Shown here: in pieces, positions 1 through 9,036 of the stretch | How positions within the stretch are numbered: position 1 is the stretch's first letter | Layout of the letters: every line of letters starts with the position of its first letter | Assembly (NCBI RefSeq): GCF_029051725.1 | Contig: NZ_JAACFU010000021.1 | Location: 56,031 to 120,030 of the forward strand | Source of the DNA: Bradyrhizobium sp. CSS354 | GTDB lineage: Bacteria > Pseudomonadota > Alphaproteobacteria > Rhizobiales > Xanthobacteraceae | Length of the DNA stretch: 64,000 bases | Direction of reading: 5' to 3' | Notes under the pieces: generated by a model | The model's database searches: none | The model's input: the letters and a program-made list of their open reading frames with translations, nothing else | What the model was told of the DNA's origin: nothing | Program-made: the position numbers and the translations under genes

Positions 1-1
1 C

Positions 2-337
2 TTCGCTCTAGATCTTGAGCAGTTCTCTCCGAAGGAGATTTGGCGGCTACTGAATGCTGATGAACCCGCGCCGTTGGGAGTGGCATCTAGTTCAAGCCCG
101 GCAGATCGGTCGGCTTGCGAGCCGGGTCCGCTGCCGAATCTATCAATGTACCTCCCCCTGGACTTCCAGCACGGCCCCCAATGGGCGTCGGAAGACTTCA
201 TGCAAGGAATGCACTTGCATAACCTGCTGCCGAGTGCGTCTCAGCCGGAGACAAAGTTTCGTCTCAACGGCGTGAACTACGCGGCAACATTAGGGCCGGC
301 AGGCCATGAGGATCAGGTGTTTCTGCGGCTAACATAA
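2..337 (+). CDS. C-terminal end of an unknown protein, cut by the window edge
   Basis: The frame is open from base 2 and ends at a TAA, giving about 111 residues of a protein whose start lies outside the window. No membrane segment or known motif is visible. The tail is rich in Ser/Pro/Ala near residues 30-45 and then looks globular (MYLPLDFQHGPQW, KFRLNGVNYAATL). Its position on a type III symbiosis island leaves open that it is an effector, but nothing in the sequence proves that. The downstream neighbours are IS remnants. Confidence 0.45.
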   Translation, partial: FALDLEQFSPKEIWRLLNADEPAPLGVASSSSPADRSACEPGPLPNLSMYLPLDFQHGPQWASEDFMQGMHLHNLLPSASQPETKFRLNGVNYAATLGPAGHEDQVFLRLT

Positions 338-920
338 ACGCCGGATTGCCGTACGGAAAAAATGACGTATGAAAGCGGCGCTCGATCAGCCGCTTCCCTT
401 CCAAGTGTTGGCTTGCTTGAAGATAGTTCCTGGCAGAGGAATCAAGATCGTCTTGGCGCGCGGCATCTGGGACTCGTTCTCCCACTGACGATCGGATCGT
501 AGCATTGGGGGAACACCAGACGAGCGCCGAGAGCACGGATGCGTTCCATCAGGTCGCGCTGGCCGGAACGCCTCACGGCCAAACGCCTCGTCGGAAGACG
601 CGCCCTCGAAAACTTTGTTGGCGGCCTCCAAGGTTGTTTCGGTGGAAATCCAGAAAAGTGGTGATGGCCACTTCGAAGTGCCGGTTGATGATCTCGGCAA
701 CATCATCGGACCATTTGTTTCGCCCGTAAAACTAGTGACGCTCTAGCATTACAGTTGGTGCGCCGGGAGACCGGCACGGAGTAGGTGGTGGAAGGCCACT
801 ACGATGAAGGAGTAGCGATCCACGTCGGCCCCGAGCCGTGCGTAGGCATCCGTGAGGGTCGGCGAAGCGTCGGCAGGGGAGTGCATAGCCCAGCTATTGA
901 GCCGCGAAAGAATGGGCCGG
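338..920. other. Degenerate intergenic stretch
   Basis: No intact gene is visible. On the minus strand near 620-720 a short stretch reads like protein (NKWSDDVAEIINRHFEVA) but has no start and stops soon after, so it is at most a remnant of an unrecognised gene. The rest has no recognisable signal. Confidence 0.4.
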
Positions 921-983
921 CGCCATGGCGCAGAGATCGCGGCGTTGGTCGACGCCGAGAGGTTCTGGTCCCCAGTCGTCCAG
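921..983 (-). pseudogene. istB: IS21 istB remnant, inverted
   Basis: Read on the minus strand from 983, the peptide LDDWGPEPLGVDQRRDL matches the Walker B region of IstB, and is nearly identical to LDDWGPEPLDADQRRDL of the istB copy at 3251-4003. It stops making sense after about 20 codons. It lies back to back with a second istB remnant on the other strand, and both begin at the same LDDW position. Confidence 0.6.
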
Positions 984-1003
984 TCAGGTCGAACTCAACG
1001 TGA

Positions 1004-1248
1004 CTCGATGATTGGGGCCTCCAGGCCATCGACGCCAATGCCCGCCACTATCTGCTCGAAATCCTCGAAGACCGCTACGGCCGTCGGTCAACACTCGTCA
1101 CCAGCCGCTTCCAATTGCCAAATGGCATGAGCTTATAAATGACACGACTTACGCTGATGCCATACTTGATCGCCTGCTTCACAACGCTCATAGGCTTGAA
1201 CTGAACGGTGACTCCATGCGTCGCCCGCCCGTTCTTTCTCGGCCTTGA
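1004..1248 (+). pseudogene. istB: IS21 istB C-terminal remnant
   Basis: Two frames together give the end of an IstB helper ATPase: LDDWGLQAIDANARHYLLEI and LEDRYGRRSTLVTS, then, after a frameshift near 1110, WHELINDTTYADAILDRLLH. The order matches residues about 165-245 of the istB at 3251-4003. The N-terminal Walker A half is missing. This is a dead fragment of a different IS21 copy. Confidence 0.65.
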
Positions 1249-1503
1249 TTACGCGGTCGGTCGATGAGGACCGAGACTGCAGCCCGCGAAGCTGACCGGC
1301 CGCTACGGCACCGTTGGGGGTGCGCGTCCGGTCAGCTTAGCTCCGTCGAGCGACACCGTGATCTCTTCGACAGCCGCTTGACCACGGGCTAACGATAGGC
1401 CAATTACCCCTAACGATCGGGTGCTTCACCTGCGCGCGATCAGATCAGAACGCTGCGCGGCAGCAGATTGGAATAGCTGCGCGCGATCATTGGAATCCGC
1501 ACA
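1249..1503. other. Intergenic stretch with an inverted repeat
   Basis: No gene is seen. AAGCTGACCGG at 1289-1299 and CCGGTCAGCTT at 1328-1338 form a perfect 11-bp inverted repeat with a 28-nt loop. There is no T-run after it, so it is not a clear terminator; it may be the residue of an IS end. At 1492-1500 the bases GGAATCCGC mirror the left tip of the adjoining IS21 element. Confidence 0.4.
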
Positions 1504-1699
1504 TGCGGATTCCGATTTATTCCGGCCGGGTATTCCGATCTGAAGCCGGCCCCCGTTCCGATTTGAAGCCGGCCACGATTCCGAAATAAAACCGGCCGGC
1601 ATTCCGACCTGAAGCCGGCCGGTTTTTCGGGAAGGCAGCGTTTTCGTTTGGGTCAGTCCCTCGGGCATCAAGTCCCTCGTTGATCAACGGGGGAAGCGG

Positions 1700-3236
1700 A
1701 TGCCTGCCAAGAGAGAACTGACCATGCGACAGATACGACAAATGCTGCGGCTTGCCCGTGATGGGGTGAGCGCCCGGGAGATCGGCCGCACGCTCGGGGT
1801 GGCGCGCAGCACGATCCAGGACAATCCTCAAGCGCGCCTCAACTGCCGGGCTGACCTGGCCTTTGGCGGGCGATCTGACCGATGCCGTTCTTGAACAGCG
1901 CCTATTTGCCCACGCCGGCGTCAGGCGCGGCTTCCGTCGGCGCGTCGAGCCAGATTGGGCCTCGCTGGCCTGCGAACTGAAGCGGCCTGGCGTCAATCTG
2001 ATGGTGCTTTGGGAAGAGTACCGCGCGGTTCACCCGGAAGGATATGGCTACAGCCGGTTCTGCGATTTATTCCGGGAATTCGAGCGGCGTCTGTCTCCGA
2101 CGATGCGGCAGGACCATCCGGCCGGTGACAAGGTCTTTGTCGATTACTCCGGCAAAAAAATCATGATCGTCGATCGCGAAACCGGGGTTGTGCGCGACGC
2201 GGAGATCTTCGTCGCCGTGCTTGGCGCCTCGAACTACACTTACGCCGAGGCGACCTGGACGCAGACACTTCCGGACTGGATCGAGGCCCATGTCCGGATG
2301 TTCCGGTTCTTTGGCGGGGTGCCACGCCTGGTCGTTCCCGACAATCTGAAATCCGGCGTGCACAGGGCTTCGTTCTACGATCCTGAAATCAATCGCAGCT
2401 ACGGGATGATGGCGTCCCATTATGGCGTCGGCATCCTTCCGGCACGGCCACGAAAACCCCGGGATAAGGCAAAAGTGGAAGCCGGGGTGCGTTTTGCCCA
2501 GACCTACATCCTGGGGCGGCTTCGCCGGCAGACCTTCTTCTCGCTGGCCGAGGCGAACGCGGCCATCGCCGCCGCGCTGGAGCGGATCAACGCGCACATC
2601 ATGCGCCGGCTCGGCGTTAGTCGTCGACGATTGTTCGAGACGGTCGAGATGCCTGTCCTGGCGCCGCTGCCGGATGCCGATTATCAGTTTGCGGAATGGC
2701 GCGTGGCCCGCGTCTCGCTCGATTATCACGTCGAGATCGATGGGTTCTTTTACTCTGTTCCCCACGGGCTGATCCGGGAGCAGGTCGACGTTCGCGCCAC
2801 CACCCGGACCATCGAACTGTTCCATCGGGGTTCGCGTGTTGCTGCTCACCAGCGCCGCTACGGCGGCCGCCGGCATGGCACTGATCCCGACCACATGCCC
2901 AGCGCGCATCGACGTTACGCCGAGTGGACTCCCGAGCGGTTCCGTCGCTGGGGACGATCGATCGGACTAAACACCGACGGTCTCGTCCTCGCCATCCTGG
3001 CCAATCGGCCTCATCCCGAACAGGGATTCCGGACCTGTCTGGGCGTGCTTCGGCTGTTCAAGGATCTCGATCCGGAACGCGCCGAGCTGATCGCGGCCCG
3101 AGCGGTTGCGGTTCGCGCGCTGACCTACAAGAGCATCGCCTCGATTATCGCCAACAAGCTCGACCGCAGCGCTCGCGCCACCGATGACGCCGTCGTCGAC
3201 CATCCCAATCTCCGCGGCCCAGGCTACTTCCATTGA
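1700..3236 (+). pseudogene. istA: IstA transposase with a one-base frameshift
   Basis: The N-terminal part starts at ATG 1700 (MPAKRELTMRQIRQMLRLAR) and carries a helix-turn-helix. It runs out of frame after STIQDN. Removing one C from CCTCAAG near 1834-1836 restores NLKRASTAGLTWPLAGDLTD and joins it to the long frame ending at 3236. The second part has the DDE integrase core, for example VFVDYSGKK, VVPDNLKSG and the KAKVEAGV block. Known IstA acts with IstB in cut-and-paste transposition. The single indel is the only damage seen; it may be a real mutation or a sequencing error. Confidence 0.82.
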
Positions 3237-3250
3237 AAGGAAAATCCAGC

Positions 3251-4003
3251 ATGCTGACCCACCCCACGCTTGACCTGCTGCAAAATCTTGGTCTCCACGG
3301 CATGGCCAAAGGCTTCAAGGAGCTTGATGCTCAGCCCGAAGCGCGCAGCCTCGAACATGCCGAATGGCTGGCCCTGCTCCTGGAGCAGGAGAAAACGCAG
3401 CGTCAGCAAAAGCGGTTTGAAAGCAGAGCTCGCGCCGCCAAGCTGCGTCATGCCGCTTGCGTCGAGGATGTCGACTACCGCGCTATCCGCGGGCTCGACC
3501 GCGCGCTCTTTCTAAAACTCGCCGCCGGCGACTGGATCCGGGCGAGGCATAATCTCCTCGTCACCGGGCCGTGCGGCGTCGGCAAAAGTTGGCTTGCTTG
3601 CGCCCTCGGCCACAAGGCTTGCCGGGATGACTTCGCCGTAGCCTACCATCGCGTGCCGCGCTTGTTCGCCGCTCTCGCACTCGGCCGCGCCGATGGACGG
3701 TATACCAGGATGCTGCGGGCGATCGCACGACTCGACCTGCTGATCCTGGACGACTGGGGACCAGAACCTCTCGACGCCGACCAGCGCCGCGATCTGCTCG
3801 AAATCGTCGAGGACCGATACGAATCGCGTTCGATCATCGTCACCAGCCAACTGCCCGTCGATCGCTGGTACGAAATCATCGGAAACCCCACCATCGCCGA
3901 CGCGATCCTCGATCGGCTCGTTCACAATGCCTATCGCATCGAACTCAAAGGAGAGAGCCTCAGGAAGAAGAAGCAACCTGCTCAAGATCAACCGGTCTCT
4001 TGA
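3251..4003 (+). CDS. istB: IstB-like ATPase, IS21 transposition helper
   Basis: A 250-residue AAA+ protein of normal IstB length. Walker A is GPCGVGKS (about residues 102-109) and Walker B is LLILDDWG (about 164-171). ATG 3251 is preferred over the in-frame ATG 3233 because AAAGGAAAA precedes it and MLTHPTLDLL is the usual IstB start. It follows istA by 14 bases. The protein loads the IstA transposase and controls target choice. It appears intact even though istA is frameshifted. Confidence 0.88.
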   Translation: MLTHPTLDLLQNLGLHGMAKGFKELDAQPEARSLEHAEWLALLLEQEKTQRQQKRFESRARAAKLRHAACVEDVDYRAIRGLDRALFLKLAAGDWIRARHNLLVTGPCGVGKSWLACALGHKACRDDFAVAYHRVPRLFAALALGRADGRYTRMLRAIARLDLLILDDWGPEPLDADQRRDLLEIVEDRYESRSIIVTSQLPVDRWYEIIGNPTIADAILDRLVHNAYRIELKGESLRKKKQPAQDQPVS

Positions 4004-4290
4004 CCTTCCCAGCCCTCAACGACATCATGAATTTGACCCATGCGAACGACGCCACGGGTGGCCGGCATCAGATCGGAATACCCGGCCGGCTTCGAATTGG
4101 AATGCATGGCCGGCTTCGTCGGAATCCGCACGTTGACTGGCTGCAATAGTTCTCGAGCCGATTCGCCAGCGGACGGTACGACGACGACGAGCCAACCGTC
4201 TGTGAGAAGCGGTGCTGTGTGAGCGCTCTCCGTTCTGGGCAAATTGCGGCACATCCATGGTGCTCGATGCGCTCGTTGCGAGCCCCTTGT

Positions 4291-7200
4291 CTAAAGCGCC
4301 GCTGGGAGCACCCGCACGCTGCTCCTCGGATGCTCCGGTTCGACAGAAATGCCAGCGCGAAGCTTCTCGTGGAGCTTGTTCAGACAGATATCCGTACTCT
4401 TGTTAAGTTTCCGGTCTGTCAGGTCAATTCTGAGATCGGCTCGTCCGAAGATAGGGGCACGCTCGCGCATCAGCTCCCTCATCTTTTCTTCTCGGTTTTC
4501 GGTCTGCAGCAGCGGGCGTGTCCTGTCTTTCGCCAAGTGTCGGATGATCAGGTCGAGGTCCGTGTTGAGCCATATCGAGATCGCCTTCTCGCCGATGCAC
4601 TTGCGGGTCTTCTCGTTGACGAAGGAGCCTCCCCCTGTTGCGAGCACCACGGGCCCCTGCGCAAGCAATTGCGGGATCGCCTGCTCCTCAAGCTCCCTAA
4701 AGTACTGCTCGCCATACCTTTCGAAGATCTCATTTATCGAGTTTGCGCCGGTCTTGCCGCTGACCACGTGGTCGGAATCGATGAACTTCAGTCCCAGCCG
4801 CTTGGCGAGCTTGTCACCGATATTGGATTTCCCGGCGCCGGGCATTCCGACGAGCACGACCGACTTCTCGCCCAGGGCGGCAACAATCTCGTCGGCCATT
4901 GGAGACGTCTTTGCCATATATGGCCGTGCTGCCCGTTGGATAGGCGCAGCGCTGGCCCCGGCTCTGCTGACGGATTCGGCTTTCCAATGGGGAATGTCCC
5001 AGACCCCATCGGGGACCGTGACCTGCTTGCAGATGTCGCGCGCGCGCTGCTCGAGCTGCTCGACTCTCGATTGATCGGGTGTCTCTCTGCTGCCTCGCTG
5101 CAGCATCTTGTAAGTGTCGTGATTGGCAAGTTTGGCCTTGTAGCTGCCTGGCGTATGGAATTCCACCTCGAAGCGGTAATCTTCCGGCGTGGCGAATATG
5201 GTTTTGATTCCGACAAAGCTCGGATTGAGTGTCCTGAACCGGTTGATTGTGCTGACCTCGGTGTAGCCATGCTCCTCGAAGGCCAGCACTGCTTTCCTGA
5301 AACCAGCTGTGAAATGTCTCTCAGGGATTTCGAAGATATGGCGCACGGCGTTGCTGATCAGCTGTGAAGCGTCCCCTGAGAGACGGCTGATGCCGGTGAG
5401 CTGGTCTTGCATCGAGGCTTCCGATCTCAAGCGTCGATCGTAATGGGGCAAGTTCATCCGAATGTCGTGTTGTCCAAGATGTTCGATTACCTCACGTACG
5501 GTTGCCGTAATTGTCACCTCTTGTATTGTCGCGCGATCGGCCTCACTTTTGGCGCGGGCGGTGGCCTCTTCGCGGGTCAGTGTGATCGACGTGTCGGAAT
5601 CAGCGCTGGCAAGCCGTCGGTCGGACGGTTCGGGCAAAATGCCTCGTTCCACAGCGAGCTTGAGCGCGGCTTCCATAACTGATGCCGCCAGCGTGGGATT
5701 GCCCTTCAGATTCGCCAAGGTCGCATCGACATCAAGCCTGCCCTGGTTGATGGCTGCGGCAAGACCTTTGGTGTAAGGGACCGCGTTCAGCCCCGGCGTC
5801 TGCTGCAGCAGCCGCTGAAGCTGCTGGCTTTTCTTCGCAAAAAGGCGGGCGCCAGTATCGGATTTATAAGCGTCGGTCCCGACCTTGATGCCGAGGCTCA
5901 GGAGATTGTTGGCGCTTTGCACGAGGTCATCGGCAACGTACCCATCCGGCCGCGGCTCGATGCGCGCCGGGTAGTGATCGATGATCAGCTCGATGCGTTC
6001 TCGTGGCTGAGCCGTGGCTGGATAGGCCGCCGCGAGGTCGGGGAACAGTTCGCAGAGTTCCTCGCTCACCGTCGGCCTCCCGTGGTTTCCGCGCTCGCCG
6101 GCTGCGGGCAGGACCTCCTCGTGGGTCGCCCACGCCTCAAGATCGGCCATGAGCAGATCGGCGATTTCACGGGCGACCGGATGATCTGCGACCTCGATCT
6201 CGCGGCCCACCTTCTCGAGCCTGTCCTCGATGTCCTCCCGGCTCACCTCGTCCTGGGTTAGCAGCACTCGAATCTCGCGCCTGAGCTCGTGGTGGATGCC
6301 CTCGTAGATCCCGAAGATAGCCCGCTCGGCAAACCAGCGCCGTGCCTCTGGGGATTGCGCCAGAAAGTCTCGCTGCAGGCCAGTATAGGTCCCCAAGACA
6401 TTTTGCGTCGCGGCCAGGATCTGGCTTGCGCGGCTGAACTGGTATTGCTCGCCTTCAATCGCCGGAGTGTGCGATTTGGGCGGCTTGAGCGAGTGCACGC
6501 CGCGCGTCTGCTCGGTCTGGTCGAACTGCCGGACATGCTGATAAAGCTGAGGCCGGTCGCCGACAATAATGACTGCGTCACCGTCGAAGTCGCCATCGAG
6601 CTTTTTCTGTTCCGCGGGCGGGACTGCAACCAACGAACCCGGAGCGAATACCTCGGTCGCCTGCAAGATGCCGACGCAGTCGAGCAAGCTGTCCGCCTTG
6701 GCGCGGTCCTTGACCGTCGTCCAGTGCGAATGACATTTGATGTCCTCGGCAGACAGCACCAACCCTCGATCGGCGAAGGTGGCCGGCCACATCTCGTCGG
6801 GCACCACGATCAAAATACCCTTGGCAAACAATATCGGATCGTCGGCGGCCAGTTCGCCGCTGGATTTTTCAGCGACATTGAAGCTGTACTGGATAGCGAC
6901 GCACCAATCGAGGAATATTGCGGTCGGGTCGCCATCAGCGCTCGAGCCGACCAGTGCCGCCGCGAATGGGCGGAGGTTGGGCTTGTCATATGGCGACCGC
7001 CCGATCAGCACGCCTTGCGTCCCTGTCATGGTCTCGCTCTTGAGCGTCGGCACGTGAAGGCGGCCATCACTAGAGGGCACTGCGACCGCGCTGGGGCCAT
7101 CGATGTGTCCACAAGTCACTGTGCGGTAGACGTCTTCAGAGTTCAGCTCTTGTCCTTCTCGGCCCGCGAGCCAGCTCATGGCCAACTTGCGCGCCTCATC

Positions 7201-9036
7201 GGCCACCGCTTCGCTGCGCGGGTAGTGTTGCAGTGCCGAGGCGGGCAGCGACGCTCTGCGTCCCTCACCATGGGCCGGCACTCGCTCCAGACTGTCCTGG
7301 TCGCAGACGCGCCGAACCGCCGGCATGCGCTGGGCGAGTGAGGTCTTGATGAAGCCGCAGCCATCATGCGGGCGCAACGCGATTTCGCCGTGCGCTCCGC
7401 TGAGCCTGAATGGATGCGCCTCGTCGGCTGGGCGATCCGGCAGCAGCGCTAGGCTGAACGAACCCTCAAGCGCAGAGTCGCGGGGACCGAGACCGTCGAT
7501 TGCCGGTGGTGCTGCAAAGCCTCGGCGCTGCGTATAGAAGTAAGCTTCCTTGAACGGAGCCCAGGCGCGCGAAAGCCGCTCGAAGTCGGTGCCGGCGGCG
7601 GTGTCGGCGTAGGGGATGGCCAACAGCTTTCCCCCGGACGGCTCAACTCTGGGGTCGTCTGGCCCGCGCGCCGCGATTTGCGCCAGCGTCACTCTCGGTG
7701 GCTTCAACTTGCTGCCGCCGAACAAGTCCATGCGGTAGGGCACGCCGTCGACGGTGAGCGTCCGCGCCAGCATGAACGCGCTCGGCTTTGCCGGTAGCTG
7801 CACCGCGACCACCGGGACCTGCCCCTGCGTCATGCGATGGAACACCGAATATCGAGTCTTGGGCTTTGTCGAATCTCGAGTCTCGGGCTCCGTCGCTACG
7901 AGTCGCCCCTGCAGGTCGACGACCGGCAGCAGCCGCATCTGTCCCGCCATCCCCTGCGGCGGTCTTGGCTCGTGGTCCATCTCCTGCAACACCTGATGCA
8001 CGTTGAACTGGGACGCTGGACGGTTGGCCTGGACTGTTGCCGCATTCTCCGCCAGAAACGAATCCAGCGCATCAAGCGGGCTGTCGGCCTCGATCTGCGC
8101 GATCAGATTCCAGCTCATGTTGGACAGGTCGCGTTCGATCAGCTCGCGCGTGCGGTGCAGGATATCCTTCGTGCCGGCCTGCAGCTCCTGCTGTCTTGTC
8201 TTGAGATCAGACTTGTTGCCCTCGACATAGGGCCGTCTGTACAACCGCTCGAGGACCGCACGGGTCTTTAGCACCTGATAGATCGACAAGGCGGGGCAGC
8301 GGCTCGCAAGCGGGCCACGGGTCCGCTCCGCATCGCTTGCGCCAAGATGCGCCGTGATCTTGTCTATCACCACACCCTGGATGTTGTTCAGCAGGTTGAG
8401 CGCCGGCCTACGGTGCCAGCGCAGTTCTTTCTGCGAACTGCGCGCCAGCGGCAGCACGGCGACACAGAGATTGCCCATGGTTTCGAGATTGTTCTCCGCA
8501 TCAAAAGTAGGTTGATGGCACAATTCCTCGAGCCGATTTAGTCCTGGCCGGGCGAGCAGACCGAGATCGTCCACCAGGCGGGTCTTATCCAGGGCCTTGA
8601 GGATGTTGGAAATGCTCAGAACGTCAGCAGTTTTGAGGCGATCATCTGCATAGTGGAGATGGTGGGCCAGCTTCTGCAACCGATCCTTCAGCAGCGCGGT
8701 CTCGATCATCTCGGCGCTGTCCTCTGCCGCCATGACGCTTCGGGCCAAAGCATGAGCGAGCATGCTCAGCTGAGGCGTGGTGAAGGCACCGAACCGGTGC
8801 TTGCCCCGACCGAGTCCCCGCGCGATGTCCACCAGCGCCTGGCGACATGTCTCCTCGTCCAGCCACTTGCTGAAGCCGTTCGCCAGGTTGGCCAGAGCCG
8901 GCGGAGTAAAGTCAGCGAGCTGGCGTCGAAGAACTTCACCGGCGATGGCGGCCGCGGCTTGCCCCATGCGCTCCTCTGCCGGCCACTTACTGAACCCGTT
9001 CACCAGGCCTTGCGCGTGTTCTCCTGTTCCGGCCAC
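4291..9036 (-). CDS. SKWP-type effector, C-terminal part (RNAP-like motif plus shikimate kinase domain)
   Basis: 1581 residues as read from the first in-frame ATG, but the true start is lost: it is the continuation, in another frame, of the repeat protein at 9000-12035. Residues 1-60 hold two more SKWP repeats and 60-350 are helical. Near 679-697 is GRSPYDKPNLRPF, and at 814-820 DGDFDGD, which together resemble the catalytic barrel of RNA-dependent and DNA-dependent RNA polymerases. Near 1240-1313 a block with NPSFVGIKTIF and FEVEFHT recalls RelA/SpoT synthetases. Residues 1390-1560 form a shikimate-kinase-like domain with Walker A GMPGAGKS at 1397-1404, the D..D motif and GGGSF. SKWP repeats are known from RipS (Ralstonia) and XopAD (Xanthomonas) type III effectors. 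Enzyme activities are inferred from motifs only. Confidence 0.7.
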   Translation of the reverse strand: MAGTGEHAQGLVNGFSKWPAEERMGQAAAAIAGEVLRRQLADFTPPALANLANGFSKWLDEETCRQALVDIARGLGRGKHRFGAFTTPQLSMLAHALARSVMAAEDSAEMIETALLKDRLQKLAHHLHYADDRLKTADVLSISNILKALDKTRLVDDLGLLARPGLNRLEELCHQPTFDAENNLETMGNLCVAVLPLARSSQKELRWHRRPALNLLNNIQGVVIDKITAHLGASDAERTRGPLASRCPALSIYQVLKTRAVLERLYRRPYVEGNKSDLKTRQQELQAGTKDILHRTRELIERDLSNMSWNLIAQIEADSPLDALDSFLAENAATVQANRPASQFNVHQVLQEMDHEPRPPQGMAGQMRLLPVVDLQGRLVATEPETRDSTKPKTRYSVFHRMTQGQVPVVAVQLPAKPSAFMLARTLTVDGVPYRMDLFGGSKLKPPRVTLAQIAARGPDDPRVEPSGGKLLAIPYADTAAGTDFERLSRAWAPFKEAYFYTQRRGFAAPPAIDGLGPRDSALEGSFSLALLPDRPADEAHPFRLSGAHGEIALRPHDGCGFIKTSLAQRMPAVRRVCDQDSLERVPAHGEGRRASLPASALQHYPRSEAVADEARKLAMSWLAGREGQELNSEDVYRTVTCGHIDGPSAVAVPSSDGRLHVPTLKSETMTGTQGVLIGRSPYDKPNLRPFAAALVGSSADGDPTAIFLDWCVAIQYSFNVAEKSSGELAADDPILFAKGILIVVPDEMWPATFADRGLVLSAEDIKCHSHWTTVKDRAKADSLLDCVGILQATEVFAPGSLVAVPPAEQKKLDGDFDGDAVIIVGDRPQLYQHVRQFDQTEQTRGVHSLKPPKSHTPAIEGEQYQFSRASQILAATQNVLGTYTGLQRDFLAQSPEARRWFAERAIFGIYEGIHHELRREIRVLLTQDEVSREDIEDRLEKVGREIEVADHPVAREIADLLMADLEAWATHEEVLPAAGERGNHGRPTVSEELCELFPDLAAAYPATAQPRERIELIIDHYPARIEPRPDGYVADDLVQSANNLLSLGIKVGTDAYKSDTGARLFAKKSQQLQRLLQQTPGLNAVPYTKGLAAAINQGRLDVDATLANLKGNPTLAASVMEAALKLAVERGILPEPSDRRLASADSDTSITLTREEATARAKSEADRATIQEVTITATVREVIEHLGQHDIRMNLPHYDRRLRSEASMQDQLTGISRLSGDASQLISNAVRHIFEIPERHFTAGFRKAVLAFEEHGYTEVSTINRFRTLNPSFVGIKTIFATPEDYRFEVEFHTPGSYKAKLANHDTYKMLQRGSRETPDQSRVEQLEQRARDICKQVTVPDGVWDIPHWKAESVSRAGASAAPIQRAARPYMAKTSPMADEIVAALGEKSVVLVGMPGAGKSNIGDKLAKRLGLKFIDSDHVVSGKTGANSINEIFERYGEQYFRELEEQAIPQLLAQGPVVLATGGGSFVNEKTRKCIGEKAISIWLNTDLDLIIRHLAKDRTRPLLQTENREEKMRELMRERAPIFGRADLRIDLTDRKLNKSTDICLNKLHEKLRAGISVEPEHPRSSVRVLPAAL

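Larger units (their letters stand above)
1504..4130 (+). mobile_element. IS21-family insertion sequence (istA-istB)
   Basis: The tips are inverted: TGCGGATTCCGA at 1504-1515 and TCGGAATCCGCA at 4119-4130. Inside each tip are repeated blocks of the form TTCCGA..GAAGCCGGCC (about 1512-1625 on the left, about 4060-4118 on the right), the multiple transposase-binding repeats usual for IS21. Between them are istA and istB in the expected order. The size, about 2.6 kb, fits the family. istA carries a frameshift, so this copy is probably not autonomous. Exact ends and target duplication were not resolved. Confidence 0.8.

Noticed and set aside
1289..1338. Inverted repeat as a transcription terminator
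   Set aside because: The 28-nt loop and absence of a T-run argue against it.
2067..2909. 280-codon minus-strand frame opposite istA
   Set aside because: Antisense image of the transposase with no recognisable motif.
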